A stretch of 27,429 bases of DNA. It comes from a virus. The notes under the pieces are model-generated. The model had not been told where the DNA came from. It saw only the letters and a list, made by a program, of their open reading frames with translations, and searched no databases. The stretch spans positions 1 through 27,429 of IMG/VR virus record IMGVR_UViG_3300037517_001035, one strand, 5' to 3'. Both the position numbers and the translations under genes were made by a program. Shown one piece after another: positions 15,103 to 22,402 of the stretch (positions within the stretch are counted from its first letter, which is position 1; every line of letters starts with the position of its first letter).

Positions 15103-16011
15103 TCATACGATGGCGTTGCCGCCGTACACGCCGACCTGCGAAGTGTTCACGCCCGCGATCGTCCCAGCAGCAGGGGCGTTGAAGAAGTTGTTCAGCGAAG
15201 ACTGGATCCCGCCCCATCCGCCTGCGGCATTGAACATCGCACCTCCAGCCGAACCGATCATGTTGCCCCACTGCTGCGTCGAGGAACCGACCATGTTCGC
15301 CGCAGCGCCTCGGAACTCGAAGCCGAGGTCGAGTCCGCGCTGGCGCATGCCATACTGCGTCGACAGCGCTCCAGTGCGCATGCGGTTGAGCATGTCTCCG
15401 TAGTTCGCATACATCGACGACAGCCCAGTCGCGGTCTGAGCCTGAAGCGCCGAAAGACCAGCGCCCATCTGCTGGGTGATACCGCTCACTCCAGCGGCTC
15501 GCTGGGCCTCCATCGCCGAGAGCCCGCGAGCGTACTCCTCGCGGATCTGGCCTTCTCGAAGCGCACCCTCGGTGCCGATGCGCTGGACGCTCTGCTGGCC
15601 GAAGGTCGTGCCTCCGAGTCCAGTGAAGGCGTTGCGCATCGTCGCCGACTGCTCTTGACGGGCCACGGTCGCGCGCAGCATCTCGATCGTCGACTCGCGT
15701 CCCGTCCTGTACTCGCCGATGGCCCTGTCCATTCCAGTCTCGTACTGGCGGCGCGCCTCGGTGAACATGTCGCGGTAGGTCTGGGTCGCCCTTCCCATCT
15801 CCGTTCGGTACAGGTCCATGTTCTGAGTGCGCTCGTTCGAGTACTGCTCAAGCATTGGCTCAAGGTCCGCCGCATAGCGGTCGGCGAGGTCGCCGTATTC
15901 CTGCATCGCCGCGCGGCCGATGGCCCGAATCGCCGCCCGACGGGCATGCTGCCCACGGGATCCGAGGATTCCGCCAGTGACGGTGCCGATAATGCCTCCG
16001 AACAGGCTCAT
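15103..16011 (-). CDS. Internal virion protein, helical Ala/Gly/Gln-rich (302 aa)
   Basis: ATG 16011 overlaps the stop of the nozzle gene (ATGA); the in-frame start at 16074 would run deep into that gene and is rejected. The N-terminus has a Gly-rich amphipathic segment (MSLFGGIIGTVTGGILGS) that could insert in a membrane. Residues ~25-215 are a long helical region with regular Arg/Glu/Gln spacing and many Tyr, plausibly coiled coil. The C-terminus is Gly/Ala/Asn-rich and ends in short beta-like segments. T7 gp14-like inner core proteins, which enter the host membrane during ejection, have a comparable size and location, but I see no direct sequence match, so this is a positional inference. 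Confidence 0.7.
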   Translation of the reverse strand: MSLFGGIIGTVTGGILGSRGQHARRAAIRAIGRAAMQEYGDLADRYAADLEPMLEQYSNERTQNMDLYRTEMGRATQTYRDMFTEARRQYETGMDRAIGEYRTGRESTIEMLRATVARQEQSATMRNAFTGLGGTTFGQQSVQRIGTEGALREGQIREEYARGLSAMEAQRAAGVSGITQQMGAGLSALQAQTATGLSSMYANYGDMLNRMRTGALSTQYGMRQRGLDLGFEFRGAAANMVGSSTQQWGNMIGSAGGAMFNAAGGWGGIQSSLNNFFNAPAAGTIAGVNTSQVGVYGGNAIV

Positions 16012-18302
16012 GTTGTCGCTCCTCTGCTCTTGCCTACCTGAGATACCTTGAACGACGCGCGCTCGATGGACCAAGGACGTCCGTCGCTCGCGACCGTGAC
16101 GTACATGGCCTCAGCGCGGATCCGCGTCTTGATCGCCTCGTTTCGGCCTGCGACGAGCGTGCCGACCTCCGTCACCTCCGCACCAGAGAACGACGCTCCA
16201 GACACCAGAGCGCCGTCTGGCGGCGCGTCCACTGGGTCGTCGATCTGGGTCGTGTACTGGCCGTTGGGGTCGATCGAGGTCGTGTCCTGCTCGTACTCGA
16301 CCTGAGCGGCGTTCCACTTGATGCGCCAGACTCCAGCCTCGTACACGAGCGTGTACTGGCTAGGTCCATCGTACGACGCCGAGGTCCCAGAAGTGAACGG
16401 ATCGGCCTTGATGTACTCGCCGAACGGCTTGGTGGCGAAGCGGGCGTCGATCAGGTTGTCGGGCGTCGTCGTCGACGCCGTCCCGCCGTCGTACAGCGTC
16501 ATCGAGACGGGCTGCACGGCGTCCTCGCAGTCGACGACCGTCTCCCTGATGTTGGAGACGAACAGCCTGTCCGACTGGATGCCGACCGCCAGTTGCGCCG
16601 TGTCGCCGCTGGACACGCTCACCACGGGCGGCGTGCTCAGGTCCTCGAAGTCCGACGGAACCTCGTACTGGTCCTCCGCCAGATCAATCCTGATCTCGCT
16701 GAGGAACGCACGCTGCGGGAGCGGGGCAAGGATCGGGCCGAGCGTCAGGCTGTTGCGCACCCACTGCGCCGCCTGATCGTCGTTCGTCATGTTGAGGCGG
16801 AACCCGTCGATGCCGACGGGATACGTCTTGTCCATGACGACGATGGCGTCCTCGCCGCACAGGAAGAACCGACCGTTCTTGCTGCGCGACTCGCCCATGT
16901 AGATCACCGACTCTGGGGCAGTCATCTTTGGGTCGTAGAAGCGCTGCGGCCAGAAGGAATCGGTCTTCGAGTCGTAGTACAGGTGCAGGCTCGCCGAGTT
17001 CGCGCCGCTGACCGACAGGAAGATCCAGACGCCCTCGCGGTCTGGGTCCCAGTGCAGGACAGGCCAGATCTCGCCAGACGACGTCCCAGTGAACGACAAA
17101 GGCGCTGGAGTCTGGGCGATGTCCAGACCGACGGGCGACTCCTTGATGTTCTTGTCGTCGTCGAGGATCGTGGCCGACGCTCCAGCGCCAGTGCCGTAGC
17201 CAGACGCGATCGAGCGCAGGGTGCCGCCAGCGAGGTTGCTGCTGCCGCCGATGGCGGGTGTGCCGAAGTCGAGGCGAAGGAAGAACGAGTCCAGCCGCCC
17301 AGCCGAGATGCGGTTGCCTCGGTTGAAGTTGAAGTCGTTCGGGTTCAGCAGGTAGAGCCCGTCGCGCCCGAGGACGTACGCGCTCTTCTCCTGACCGAAG
17401 CACCATGCGCGGCGTCCAGCGATTCCGATCGACTTCGTCAGGCTGACCATCTGCGCGCTGGCGTCGTACTCTGGATCGGTCGTGAGGAACGAGAACGAGT
17501 TCGTGCATGCGAACATCAAGCCCGTCTGGCCGAACGGGAAGATCGCGACGATCGGGTCACCGACCGTTCCGTAGTTGTTTGCGGCAGAGGATCCACCGAT
17601 CGCTCCGATTCGCAGGTTTCCAACAGCCCAACCATCAGATGATGTGCTACCAGTGGTGTGGGGGTACGGAAGATCAGGCCCGCAGGCGAACCACAGCGAC
17701 GGGTAGTTCTTGTAACCAGCGATCACAAGGCGAGCACCCCATCGGCAGATCAACGTGGCCCGTGTTCCAGCCGCAGCACCACCTAACCCATCAGTGTGAT
17801 ATGGACCATGTATACTGCCACCCGCTTGTCCCCAAGATGTGACACCAGAAGTGGGAAGTGAGCCAACTGGGTCACTCAAATGTGCCATGACGTACGCAGT
17901 CCCGTCCACGAAGTAGAAGTGGTCGTGGAACTGCACGCCTTCGACTGGGCCGCTGGTTACGAGTTTTGGGGTGCTCTGGTTCGTGAACAGGCGCAACGTC
18001 GCCGTCGGAGACTGCGGGTCGGCGTCGTAGACCAGCCCGTTCCGAACGATGATGAGACGCTCGACGAGCGTCCCGCTCTCGTAGATTCGGTACGAGCCGA
18101 TGAACTGGACGTTGTCGATGTCCGCGCCCTCGGACGTCACCCACTTCTTCGTGCCGTTGCGCGTTCCGATCCTGATCCGCCCGTTCCACACGTCCGTCGG
18201 CATCACGTTGATGCAGGAAGGCGTCATGCCCTCGGGCACGGTCGAGTACGCCGACTGCTCGGTGAAGCCCTTGAGCGGAAGTTGGACGGGAAGCATCGTC
18301 AC
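16008..18302 (-). CDS. Tail nozzle-like protein (T7 gp12-type tail tubular B), 764 aa
   Basis: Translation starts at GTG 18302 (GTGA overlap with fibre 3) or at ATG 18296 two codons later. The product is beta-rich throughout, with an N-terminus (LPLKGFTEQSAYSTVPEGMTPSCINVMP) and a following RIRIGTRNGTKKW of the kind seen in podovirus nozzle proteins, which form the hexameric tip of a short tail and carry a central propeller. Length (764) is close to T7 gp12 (about 790). The gene sits just before the internal virion block, as in T7-like gene order. Bases ~17600-17880, encoding roughly residues 140-235, have lower G+C and less biased codons than the flanks, which could mark a replaced, host-facing segment. 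No enzymatic motif was seen. Confidence 0.7.
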   Translation of the reverse strand: MTMLPVQLPLKGFTEQSAYSTVPEGMTPSCINVMPTDVWNGRIRIGTRNGTKKWVTSEGADIDNVQFIGSYRIYESGTLVERLIIVRNGLVYDADPQSPTATLRLFTNQSTPKLVTSGPVEGVQFHDHFYFVDGTAYVMAHLSDPVGSLPTSGVTSWGQAGGSIHGPYHTDGLGGAAAGTRATLICRWGARLVIAGYKNYPSLWFACGPDLPYPHTTGSTSSDGWAVGNLRIGAIGGSSAANNYGTVGDPIVAIFPFGQTGLMFACTNSFSFLTTDPEYDASAQMVSLTKSIGIAGRRAWCFGQEKSAYVLGRDGLYLLNPNDFNFNRGNRISAGRLDSFFLRLDFGTPAIGGSSNLAGGTLRSIASGYGTGAGASATILDDDKNIKESPVGLDIAQTPAPLSFTGTSSGEIWPVLHWDPDREGVWIFLSVSGANSASLHLYYDSKTDSFWPQRFYDPKMTAPESVIYMGESRSKNGRFFLCGEDAIVVMDKTYPVGIDGFRLNMTNDDQAAQWVRNSLTLGPILAPLPQRAFLSEIRIDLAEDQYEVPSDFEDLSTPPVVSVSSGDTAQLAVGIQSDRLFVSNIRETVVDCEDAVQPVSMTLYDGGTASTTTPDNLIDARFATKPFGEYIKADPFTSGTSASYDGPSQYTLVYEAGVWRIKWNAAQVEYEQDTTSIDPNGQYTTQIDDPVDAPPDGALVSGASFSGAEVTEVGTLVAGRNEAIKTRIRAEAMYVTVASDGRPWSIERASFKVSQVGKSRGATT

Positions 18303-19345
18303 GAGACGCGAACCAGCGTTGCCCAGAAGGTGTTGGTAGGAGTGGTTCCGCCGTTGACCGACGTGGTAGAGGCACTGCTCGTGTTCACGTCCAGTTTCGC
18401 GTAGTTCCCCGTGGAACTACAAGCAATTCCCTGCCAAGTGCCAACGACAGACCGAAGGTTTCCAATGCCAGCGGAAGCGATCGTGAACAGACCAGACGTG
18501 CTCGTGCCGCTTACCTGCACGCCGATCGAGGTTCCGTCCACTGCAACAACCGCAGTCTGGCCGATTCGGGCTCCGTCGACGTACCCCTTCGTCGCGGCGT
18601 CCGTGTTGTTGTTCGGCGTGGCAAGGCTTGTGATAAACCCATTCGTCATGTTTAGGTCGCCGCCGACCACGAGGTTCGATGCCAACGTCACGCCCTGCGC
18701 AGATCCGATCGTGATTGCTGCCGTGCCATCGGTCGACAACACCAGCGTGTTGTCAGCAGGGAACGAGATCCCCGTGTTGAGGTCGCCGTTGTTGGCGATG
18801 GACGGATTGTTGGCACTGCCGTCCGCGAACGTCGCCACGCCCTTCGCGTCCAGCGTCGTGCAGGTGATCGGGGTTCCAGTCGAAGCATCCGTCGCCCAGT
18901 TCGTCGTGTGATGCCACGCACGCCAAGCCGAAGCGCCTCCGTCGTAGATGCGCTGGTAGAACTTGCTGGGAACCGTGCCGTCTCCCTCGACGTGGACGAA
19001 CTGGATGGCAGATGTCCCGAACGTCAGCACCAGCATGTGCGCTGCGCCGTCCGTGCTGGCAAAGGTGATCGGCCCATCGGTCACGCCGACGGGGTTAGAG
19101 AACGTGAATCTGCCGAACTTTCGTAAAGCGGCGTCATTGAACGTGGAAATGGACGTCGTCGTACGTTCTGGCAGCGTGCCCGCGAGGTAGTCGAGCGCGT
19201 TGTACGCCGTCGCAGTCGTGTTGCCGCCGATCTTGACGCCTACGACGGTGTTCGACTCGATCTCAAGGCCGACCTCGCCAGCGGAAAGCGTGTTCGCAGC
19301 CCAGTTGGCGGCGCTGTCTCGACGCAGTTGGATCTTCGCGGTCAC
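18299..19345 (-). CDS. Tail fibre protein 3 with Mtd_N-like N-terminus (348 aa)
   Basis: GTG 19345 overlaps the stop of the lipoprotein gene (GTGA), and from it the protein begins with an Mtd_N-like anchor (TAKIQLRRDSAANWAAN, then AGEVGLEIESN and VKIGGNTT). This is the N-terminal domain of the Bordetella phage major tropism determinant and of many fibre proteins, used to attach to the particle. The middle holds a HVEGDGTVPSKFYQRIYDGG segment and repeated beta-strand blocks, then TDAATKGYVDGA, a common trimeric-fibre motif. The last ~70 residues are Ser/Thr/Gly-rich and would form the receptor-facing tip. It is the third Mtd_N-type fibre in this cluster. Specificity cannot be read from the sequence. 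Confidence 0.75.
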   Translation of the reverse strand: MTAKIQLRRDSAANWAANTLSAGEVGLEIESNTVVGVKIGGNTTATAYNALDYLAGTLPERTTTSISTFNDAALRKFGRFTFSNPVGVTDGPITFASTDGAAHMLVLTFGTSAIQFVHVEGDGTVPSKFYQRIYDGGASAWRAWHHTTNWATDASTGTPITCTTLDAKGVATFADGSANNPSIANNGDLNTGISFPADNTLVLSTDGTAAITIGSAQGVTLASNLVVGGDLNMTNGFITSLATPNNNTDAATKGYVDGARIGQTAVVAVDGTSIGVQVSGTSTSGLFTIASAGIGNLRSVVGTWQGIACSSTGNYAKLDVNTSSASTTSVNGGTTPTNTFWATLVRVS

Positions 19346-19581
19346 TGTTCCTCCTCCTCGACGTAACTGCTCGGGACGATGTACCAGCCCTCGGGCAGAC
19401 CTACCTGATTGCCGCTCAGGACCCACGTCCCGTCGACACGGACCCACACCCGTGCGCGGACGTCTGGGCCCAGACGCATCGGACTGTCCTCTGGCACGAA
19501 CACCGTGCGGTTATTTCCGCAGCCACTCGCGAATGCGAGCACCAGCACGGCGAAGAGAATCGCGATCAGGATCGGCTTCAA
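19342..19581 (-). CDS. Small lipoprotein, candidate outer-membrane spanin subunit
   Basis: From TTG 19581 the product begins MKPILIAILFAVLVLAFASGC, a textbook lipoprotein signal peptide with lipobox and lipidated Cys at residue 20. The mature part (about 59 residues) is beta-like, with a VFVPEDSPMRLGPDV strand region, VWVRVDGTW, LPEGWYIVPS and an acidic end. I have seen this pattern in small phage lipoproteins but know no assigned function. The gene overlaps the 50-aa gene at 19511-19663 in another frame by 71 bases, reminiscent of Rz/Rz1. The frame stays open back to GTG 19704, which overlaps the holin-like stop (GTGA); that start would add 41 Ser/Arg-rich residues before the signal peptide and is less likely. 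No clear ribosome-binding site precedes TTG 19581, so the start is uncertain. Confidence 0.6.
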   Translation of the reverse strand: MKPILIAILFAVLVLAFASGCGNNRTVFVPEDSPMRLGPDVRARVWVRVDGTWVLSGNQVGLPEGWYIVPSSYVEEEEQ

Positions 19582-19663
19582 CAGCAGACTTGTCGGCCGA
19601 TATTCTGCGATCCAGCCACGCGATGAGCGATACCGCGATTTGCGCGACGATGCGTTCGAGCAC
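19511..19663 (-). CDS. 50-aa basic membrane-associated peptide in lysis-like cluster
   Basis: GTG 19663 has GGAG eight bases upstream. The product has an N-terminal amphipathic or short hydrophobic helix (LERIVAQIAVSLIAWLD), then a charged stretch and a basic C-terminus with LRRAGARIREWLR. I recognise the final LRRAG-R-REW pattern as recurrent in small phage proteins of unknown role found near holin genes. It is out of frame with the lipoprotein, whose 5' end it overlaps. It may help in membrane permeabilisation, but the evidence is positional. Confidence 0.5.
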   Translation of the reverse strand: MLERIVAQIAVSLIAWLDRRISADKSAVEADPDRDSLRRAGARIREWLRK

Positions 19664-19700
19664 GGGGCGTTCTCCGAGTACCAGTCGTCGTAACCCTGCG

Positions 19701-19898
19701 TCACTTGGCCCCCGCAGCCTCGCTGCTGACGTTGTTGTCACGCGCGAACAGCAGGCCCGCGCCCGCGATCACGGCTGCGACCACCGCGCCCCAGTCCGCT
19801 ACGGTCGCGGGATCCGCGTCGAAGGTGGCCGAAAGCGCGCTGCCCACGGCCACGAGGATCGCTCCGATGCCCGCCGCCGTTGTCTTCCAACTGCTCAT
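19701..19898 (-). CDS. Holin-like two-transmembrane protein (65 aa)
   Basis: ATG 19898 overlaps the previous stop (ATGA). There are two hydrophobic segments, at about residues 8-25 (AAGIGAILVAVGSALSA) and 36-52 (WGAVVAAVIAGAGLLFA), separated by a short acidic loop (DADPATVAD), and a charged C-terminal tail. Size and topology fit a class II-type holin, which oligomerises in the inner membrane and times lysis. Nearby are a spanin-like coiled-coil protein upstream and a lipoprotein downstream, supporting a lysis group; no endolysin gene was seen in the window. Other small phage membrane proteins also have this topology, so the function is probable rather than proven. Confidence 0.6.
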   Translation of the reverse strand: MSSWKTTAAGIGAILVAVGSALSATFDADPATVADWGAVVAAVIAGAGLLFARDNNVSSEAAGAK

Positions 19899-20155
19899 TT
19901 GATCGTCCTCTCTAGGTTCTCCAGCCTGCGCTGGATGTCTTCCAGTGTCTTGCTGTGCGTGGCGTCCGCCACGGCGGCGGATGCCTGAGCACGGGCAAGG
20001 TCGTTCACGACCGTTGCCAGTTTGTCCAGATCCGTCCGAGCCCTGTCCAACTGCTCGGTCTTGGACCCGAACGCGAACAGGAGTGTCGCGATGCCGACGA
20101 GCATAGTCACGATCTGCAAGATTCCAATGACGTTGATCGGCTTATCTTGGCTCAC
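19895..20155 (-). CDS. Membrane-anchored coiled-coil protein, i-spanin-like (86 aa)
   Basis: The start is GTG 20155 (GTGA overlap). One membrane segment at about residues 8-29 (INVIGILQIVTMLVGIATLLFAF) is followed by a long helical coiled-coil region (~33-84) with heptad-like Leu/Val/Ile spacing and an LEDIQRRLENLERTI end. An N-terminal membrane anchor with a C-terminal coiled coil is the layout of an inner-membrane spanin subunit (Rz). The candidate partner is the lipoprotein at 19342-19581. Alternatively it is one of the generic small membrane proteins found beside phage holins. It overlaps the holin-like gene by ATGA. Confidence 0.55.
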   Translation of the reverse strand: MSQDKPINVIGILQIVTMLVGIATLLFAFGSKTEQLDRARTDLDKLATVVNDLARAQASAAVADATHSKTLEDIQRRLENLERTIK

Positions 20156-20319
20156 GACAGTATCTCCTGCTTTCTCTGCTCCGTAAGCAGACCGACCGAA
20201 ACGAGGTAGTTCATTCCAGAGACAGTCATTGGATCGTCGCTCACGACCTCCTGCGCGGCCTGAGCCAACTGCGAATCCGTTTCGGCTTCAACCGCCGCCG
20301 CCGCCCTCTTCGCCGACAT
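20152..20319 (-). CDS. Small helical protein of unknown function (55 aa)
   Basis: ATG 20319 is the most likely start; the frame stays open to 20361, but that extension is Cys/Trp/Arg-odd and lies inside the upstream gene. The product has a basic N-terminus, an Ala/Glu-rich helix (KRAAAAVEAETDSQLAQAAQEVV) and a second helix with MNYLVSVGLLTEQRKQEIL. The ribosome-binding site is weak, so translation may be coupled to the overlapping upstream gene. It precedes the spanin-like gene with a GTGA overlap. No family was recognised. Confidence 0.45.
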   Translation of the reverse strand: MSAKRAAAAVEAETDSQLAQAAQEVVSDDPMTVSGMNYLVSVGLLTEQRKQEILS

Positions 20320-20701
20320 TGATCGTGAATGTATCCAACACCGTGTCTCCGTCGCTGGCATTTGTGACGGTCACAGAAATGGATGCAACTTCGACACTGA
20401 AAGCAGAGAAGTATATCTCATCGTTGTTTGATACTGACAACGTGTACGGAGATCCTTCGTCTGGGAGAGAGATCGGCGAATCGTTCTTGTAGACATCAAA
20501 TGCGCCAGTGCCAGGATATCCCGTCCAACTTATGGACAGATTTATCGCGGTATTTATGCCAGTGATGGTTACGGTATTTGTCGATCCACCTGGAGATGAA
20601 ACGTCGTTCCAGTTGACTGCATTCGGGGTCACGTCCGAACCTCCCCCACTTGAAGTTTTCTTTGTCTTGACAACGATCATGGATGCGATGGAGCAGAGCA
20701 T
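20288..20701 (-). CDS. Beta-rich, Ig-like small virion protein (137 aa), atypical composition
   Basis: ATG 20701 overlaps the stop of fibre 2 (TGATG) with GGAGG 12 bases upstream; an in-frame GTG at 20734 would add MAWIRRRTKLL and could make the N-terminus a signal anchor, so the start is open. After a short hydrophobic N-terminus and a Ser/Gly linker, residues ~25-130 alternate hydrophobic and polar residues with many Thr, Ser, Val and Asn (TVTITGINTAINLSISW, then SISVTVTNASDGDTVLDTF), like an immunoglobulin-type beta sandwich. The protein ends in a Gly run. Its G+C is visibly lower and its codons less biased than its neighbours, suggesting recent acquisition. It may be a fibre accessory or surface-display protein. 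Confidence 0.55.
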   Translation of the reverse strand: MLCSIASMIVVKTKKTSSGGGSDVTPNAVNWNDVSSPGGSTNTVTITGINTAINLSISWTGYPGTGAFDVYKNDSPISLPDEGSPYTLSVSNNDEIYFSAFSVEVASISVTVTNASDGDTVLDTFTINVGEEGGGGG

Positions 20702-21507
20702 CAGAAGTTTTGTCCTCCGACGAATCCAAGCCACGTCGTTCCGTTGTCAGGCGAGATGAACGCAAGCACATCCTTTTTGGCGTTCGTGCTTGTCAGGGTA
20801 GGAGCCGTTCCGCCTGCCCATTTCACCGACGCAGGCCAAGTCACGGTCCTTGCCGTTCCGTCCATCGTGAAGATCAGCGTGAAGGCGTTGACCGTGTTGC
20901 TCGTCGCATCCACGTTGGAGATCGTCAGCGTCGTAACGTTCGCATTCAAGGACACGTCGAATAACTGCGCGTCGTTGAGATTGAGCGTAAGCGTTCCGCT
21001 GGAGATCGTCGGAGCGGTCTTTGGTTCCGTGTAGTCGGTCAACTTGACCGATGAAATCGTCCCGCCAGTTATTGAGACATTGCTGGATGCCTGCGTCGAT
21101 ATGGTCCCGAGCCCTAGCGTCGTCCTCTGCGCGGACGCGTCTGCATCGTCGATCAGAGCGCGACCAGCAGAAGTGCAGGTGATTTCCTGCACAACGCCCG
21201 CGCCAGCACTTGATCGACCGAGTATGCGGTCGGTCGCGCTCACGTTCTGTATCTTGGCGTACGTCACGACCGAGTTGTCGATGGTCCAAGTTGCGCCAGA
21301 AGAGGAGACTGTTATGTCTCCTTTGTCGCCATCGCTGACCGCTCCACCTCCGCCGCCCGCGCCGATCTCTACGACCGTTCCGTTGTCCCGTTTCGTGAAC
21401 AACTTTCCATCGGCGGTGTTGATGGCAAGTTCACCAGCGACGAGGCTTCCCGACGATGGCGTGGCGCCAGCAGTGCCAGAACGCTTGTGCTTGATCGTGT
21501 TTGCCAT
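20701..21507 (-). CDS. Tail fibre protein 2 with Mtd_N-like N-terminus (268 aa)
   Basis: ATG 21507 lies eight bases after the previous stop with GAGAT upstream. The N-terminal ~48 residues are Mtd_N-like (MANTIKHKRSGTAGATPSS, then GELAINTADGKLFTKRDNG) and closely resemble fibre 1. Residues ~60-130 hold the common fibre block with VTYAKIQNVSA, DRILGRSSAGAGVVQEI and AQRTTLGLG. This block also occurs, diverged, in the C-terminal half of the adaptor-fibre gene. The last third is a beta-rich domain with NANVTTLTISN and NGTTWLGFVGGQNF, resembling fibre tips. It probably forms trimers; receptor unknown. Confidence 0.75.
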   Translation of the reverse strand: MANTIKHKRSGTAGATPSSGSLVAGELAINTADGKLFTKRDNGTVVEIGAGGGGGAVSDGDKGDITVSSSGATWTIDNSVVTYAKIQNVSATDRILGRSSAGAGVVQEITCTSAGRALIDDADASAQRTTLGLGTISTQASSNVSITGGTISSVKLTDYTEPKTAPTISSGTLTLNLNDAQLFDVSLNANVTTLTISNVDATSNTVNAFTLIFTMDGTARTVTWPASVKWAGGTAPTLTSTNAKKDVLAFISPDNGTTWLGFVGGQNF

Positions 21508-21515
21508 CGTCTATC

Positions 21516-22394
21516 TCAGAATGTGCCGCCGTCGACGGTCACATTGTCTAGGTTCGTGCTCGAAAGGACAAGCGTCCCGCCGATGTAGTAGGACTTTCCT
21601 GCCGCGAGGTTGAGATGCTCGCTGCTCGTCCACGCATCGGTTGAATCAACCCAGTTGAACGTCTTGTCGGTCGCGCCCTTGAGCGTGATGCCGCCGCCGT
21701 CAGCCGTCGTGTCGCTCGGGGTGGCGACGTCGCCGAGGATGATGTTCTTGTCCTCGACGACGAGGTTCGTCGAGTTGATGTTCGTCGTCGTGCCGTTGAT
21801 CGTCAGGTCGCCAGTGACGGTAAGGCTTCCGCTGACCGTTCCGCCCGACGTAGGCAGGTACGACAGCGCAGGAATGTCCGCAGCGACGAGAGAACGGAAG
21901 GTCGGCGTTCCGTTGCTTCCGTTCGGAGCCGCGAACACCTGATTGGCCGTCTGCGATGCAAGCGAGAGGGCGATGGTTCCCGCAGTCGTGATCGGGGATC
22001 CGCTCACCGAAATAAACGACGGCGCGGTCAGCGCAACGCTCGTGACGGTTCCGAGACCAGCACCGCTCAAAGATGCCTGCACGAACGCCGTTGTCGCAAC
22101 CTTCGTGGTGTTGTCGCCAGTCGTCGGCGTAGTAGCCGTGGCCGACGATCCGAGCGCAACCGTGCCGCTGAACGTCTTGTTGCCCGTGATCGTCTGGGTT
22201 CCAGTAAGCCCTACGAACGCGCCGTTGCCGCCGATGGCCTCGATGGTGGTCGCCGATCCTCCTGCGCCACCCGTGCCCTTGCCGTAGTAGAGGACGTTGT
22301 CAACTTCGTTGAACGCCAACTCGGCGTTTGCCAGAGACGATGGCGCTCCAGTTGCTCCAGATGCGCGCCGCTTGATACGGACTGTGTTTGCCAT
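21516..22394 (-). CDS. Tail fibre protein 1 with Mtd_N-like N-terminus (292 aa)
   Basis: ATG 22394 follows GAGGT. The N-terminus (MANTVRIKRRASGATGAPSS, then AELAFNEVDNVLYYGKG) is an Mtd_N-like attachment domain, as in fibres 2 and 3. The middle carries the repeated fibre phrases TTGDNTTKVATTAFVQASL and GTVTSVALTAPSFISVSGSP, followed by a GSLTVTGDLTINGTTT beta-helix-like stretch. The C-terminus ends with NVTVDGGTF, similar to the VDGGNF end of the adaptor-fibre gene just upstream. These are typical of shuffled, trimeric phage fibres. Function in host attachment is inferred from composition and position. Confidence 0.75.
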   Translation of the reverse strand: MANTVRIKRRASGATGAPSSLANAELAFNEVDNVLYYGKGTGGAGGSATTIEAIGGNGAFVGLTGTQTITGNKTFSGTVALGSSATATTPTTGDNTTKVATTAFVQASLSGAGLGTVTSVALTAPSFISVSGSPITTAGTIALSLASQTANQVFAAPNGSNGTPTFRSLVAADIPALSYLPTSGGTVSGSLTVTGDLTINGTTTNINSTNLVVEDKNIILGDVATPSDTTADGGGITLKGATDKTFNWVDSTDAWTSSEHLNLAAGKSYYIGGTLVLSSTNLDNVTVDGGTF

Positions 22395-22402
22395 GATCTA
22401 CC

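Noticed and set aside
19342-19704. The 120-aa version of the lipoprotein from GTG 19704
   Set aside because: It would put about 41 Ser/Arg-rich residues before a complete lipoprotein signal peptide; that part is better explained as the shadow of the 50-aa gene. Kept as an alternative because of its GTGA overlap with the holin-like stop.
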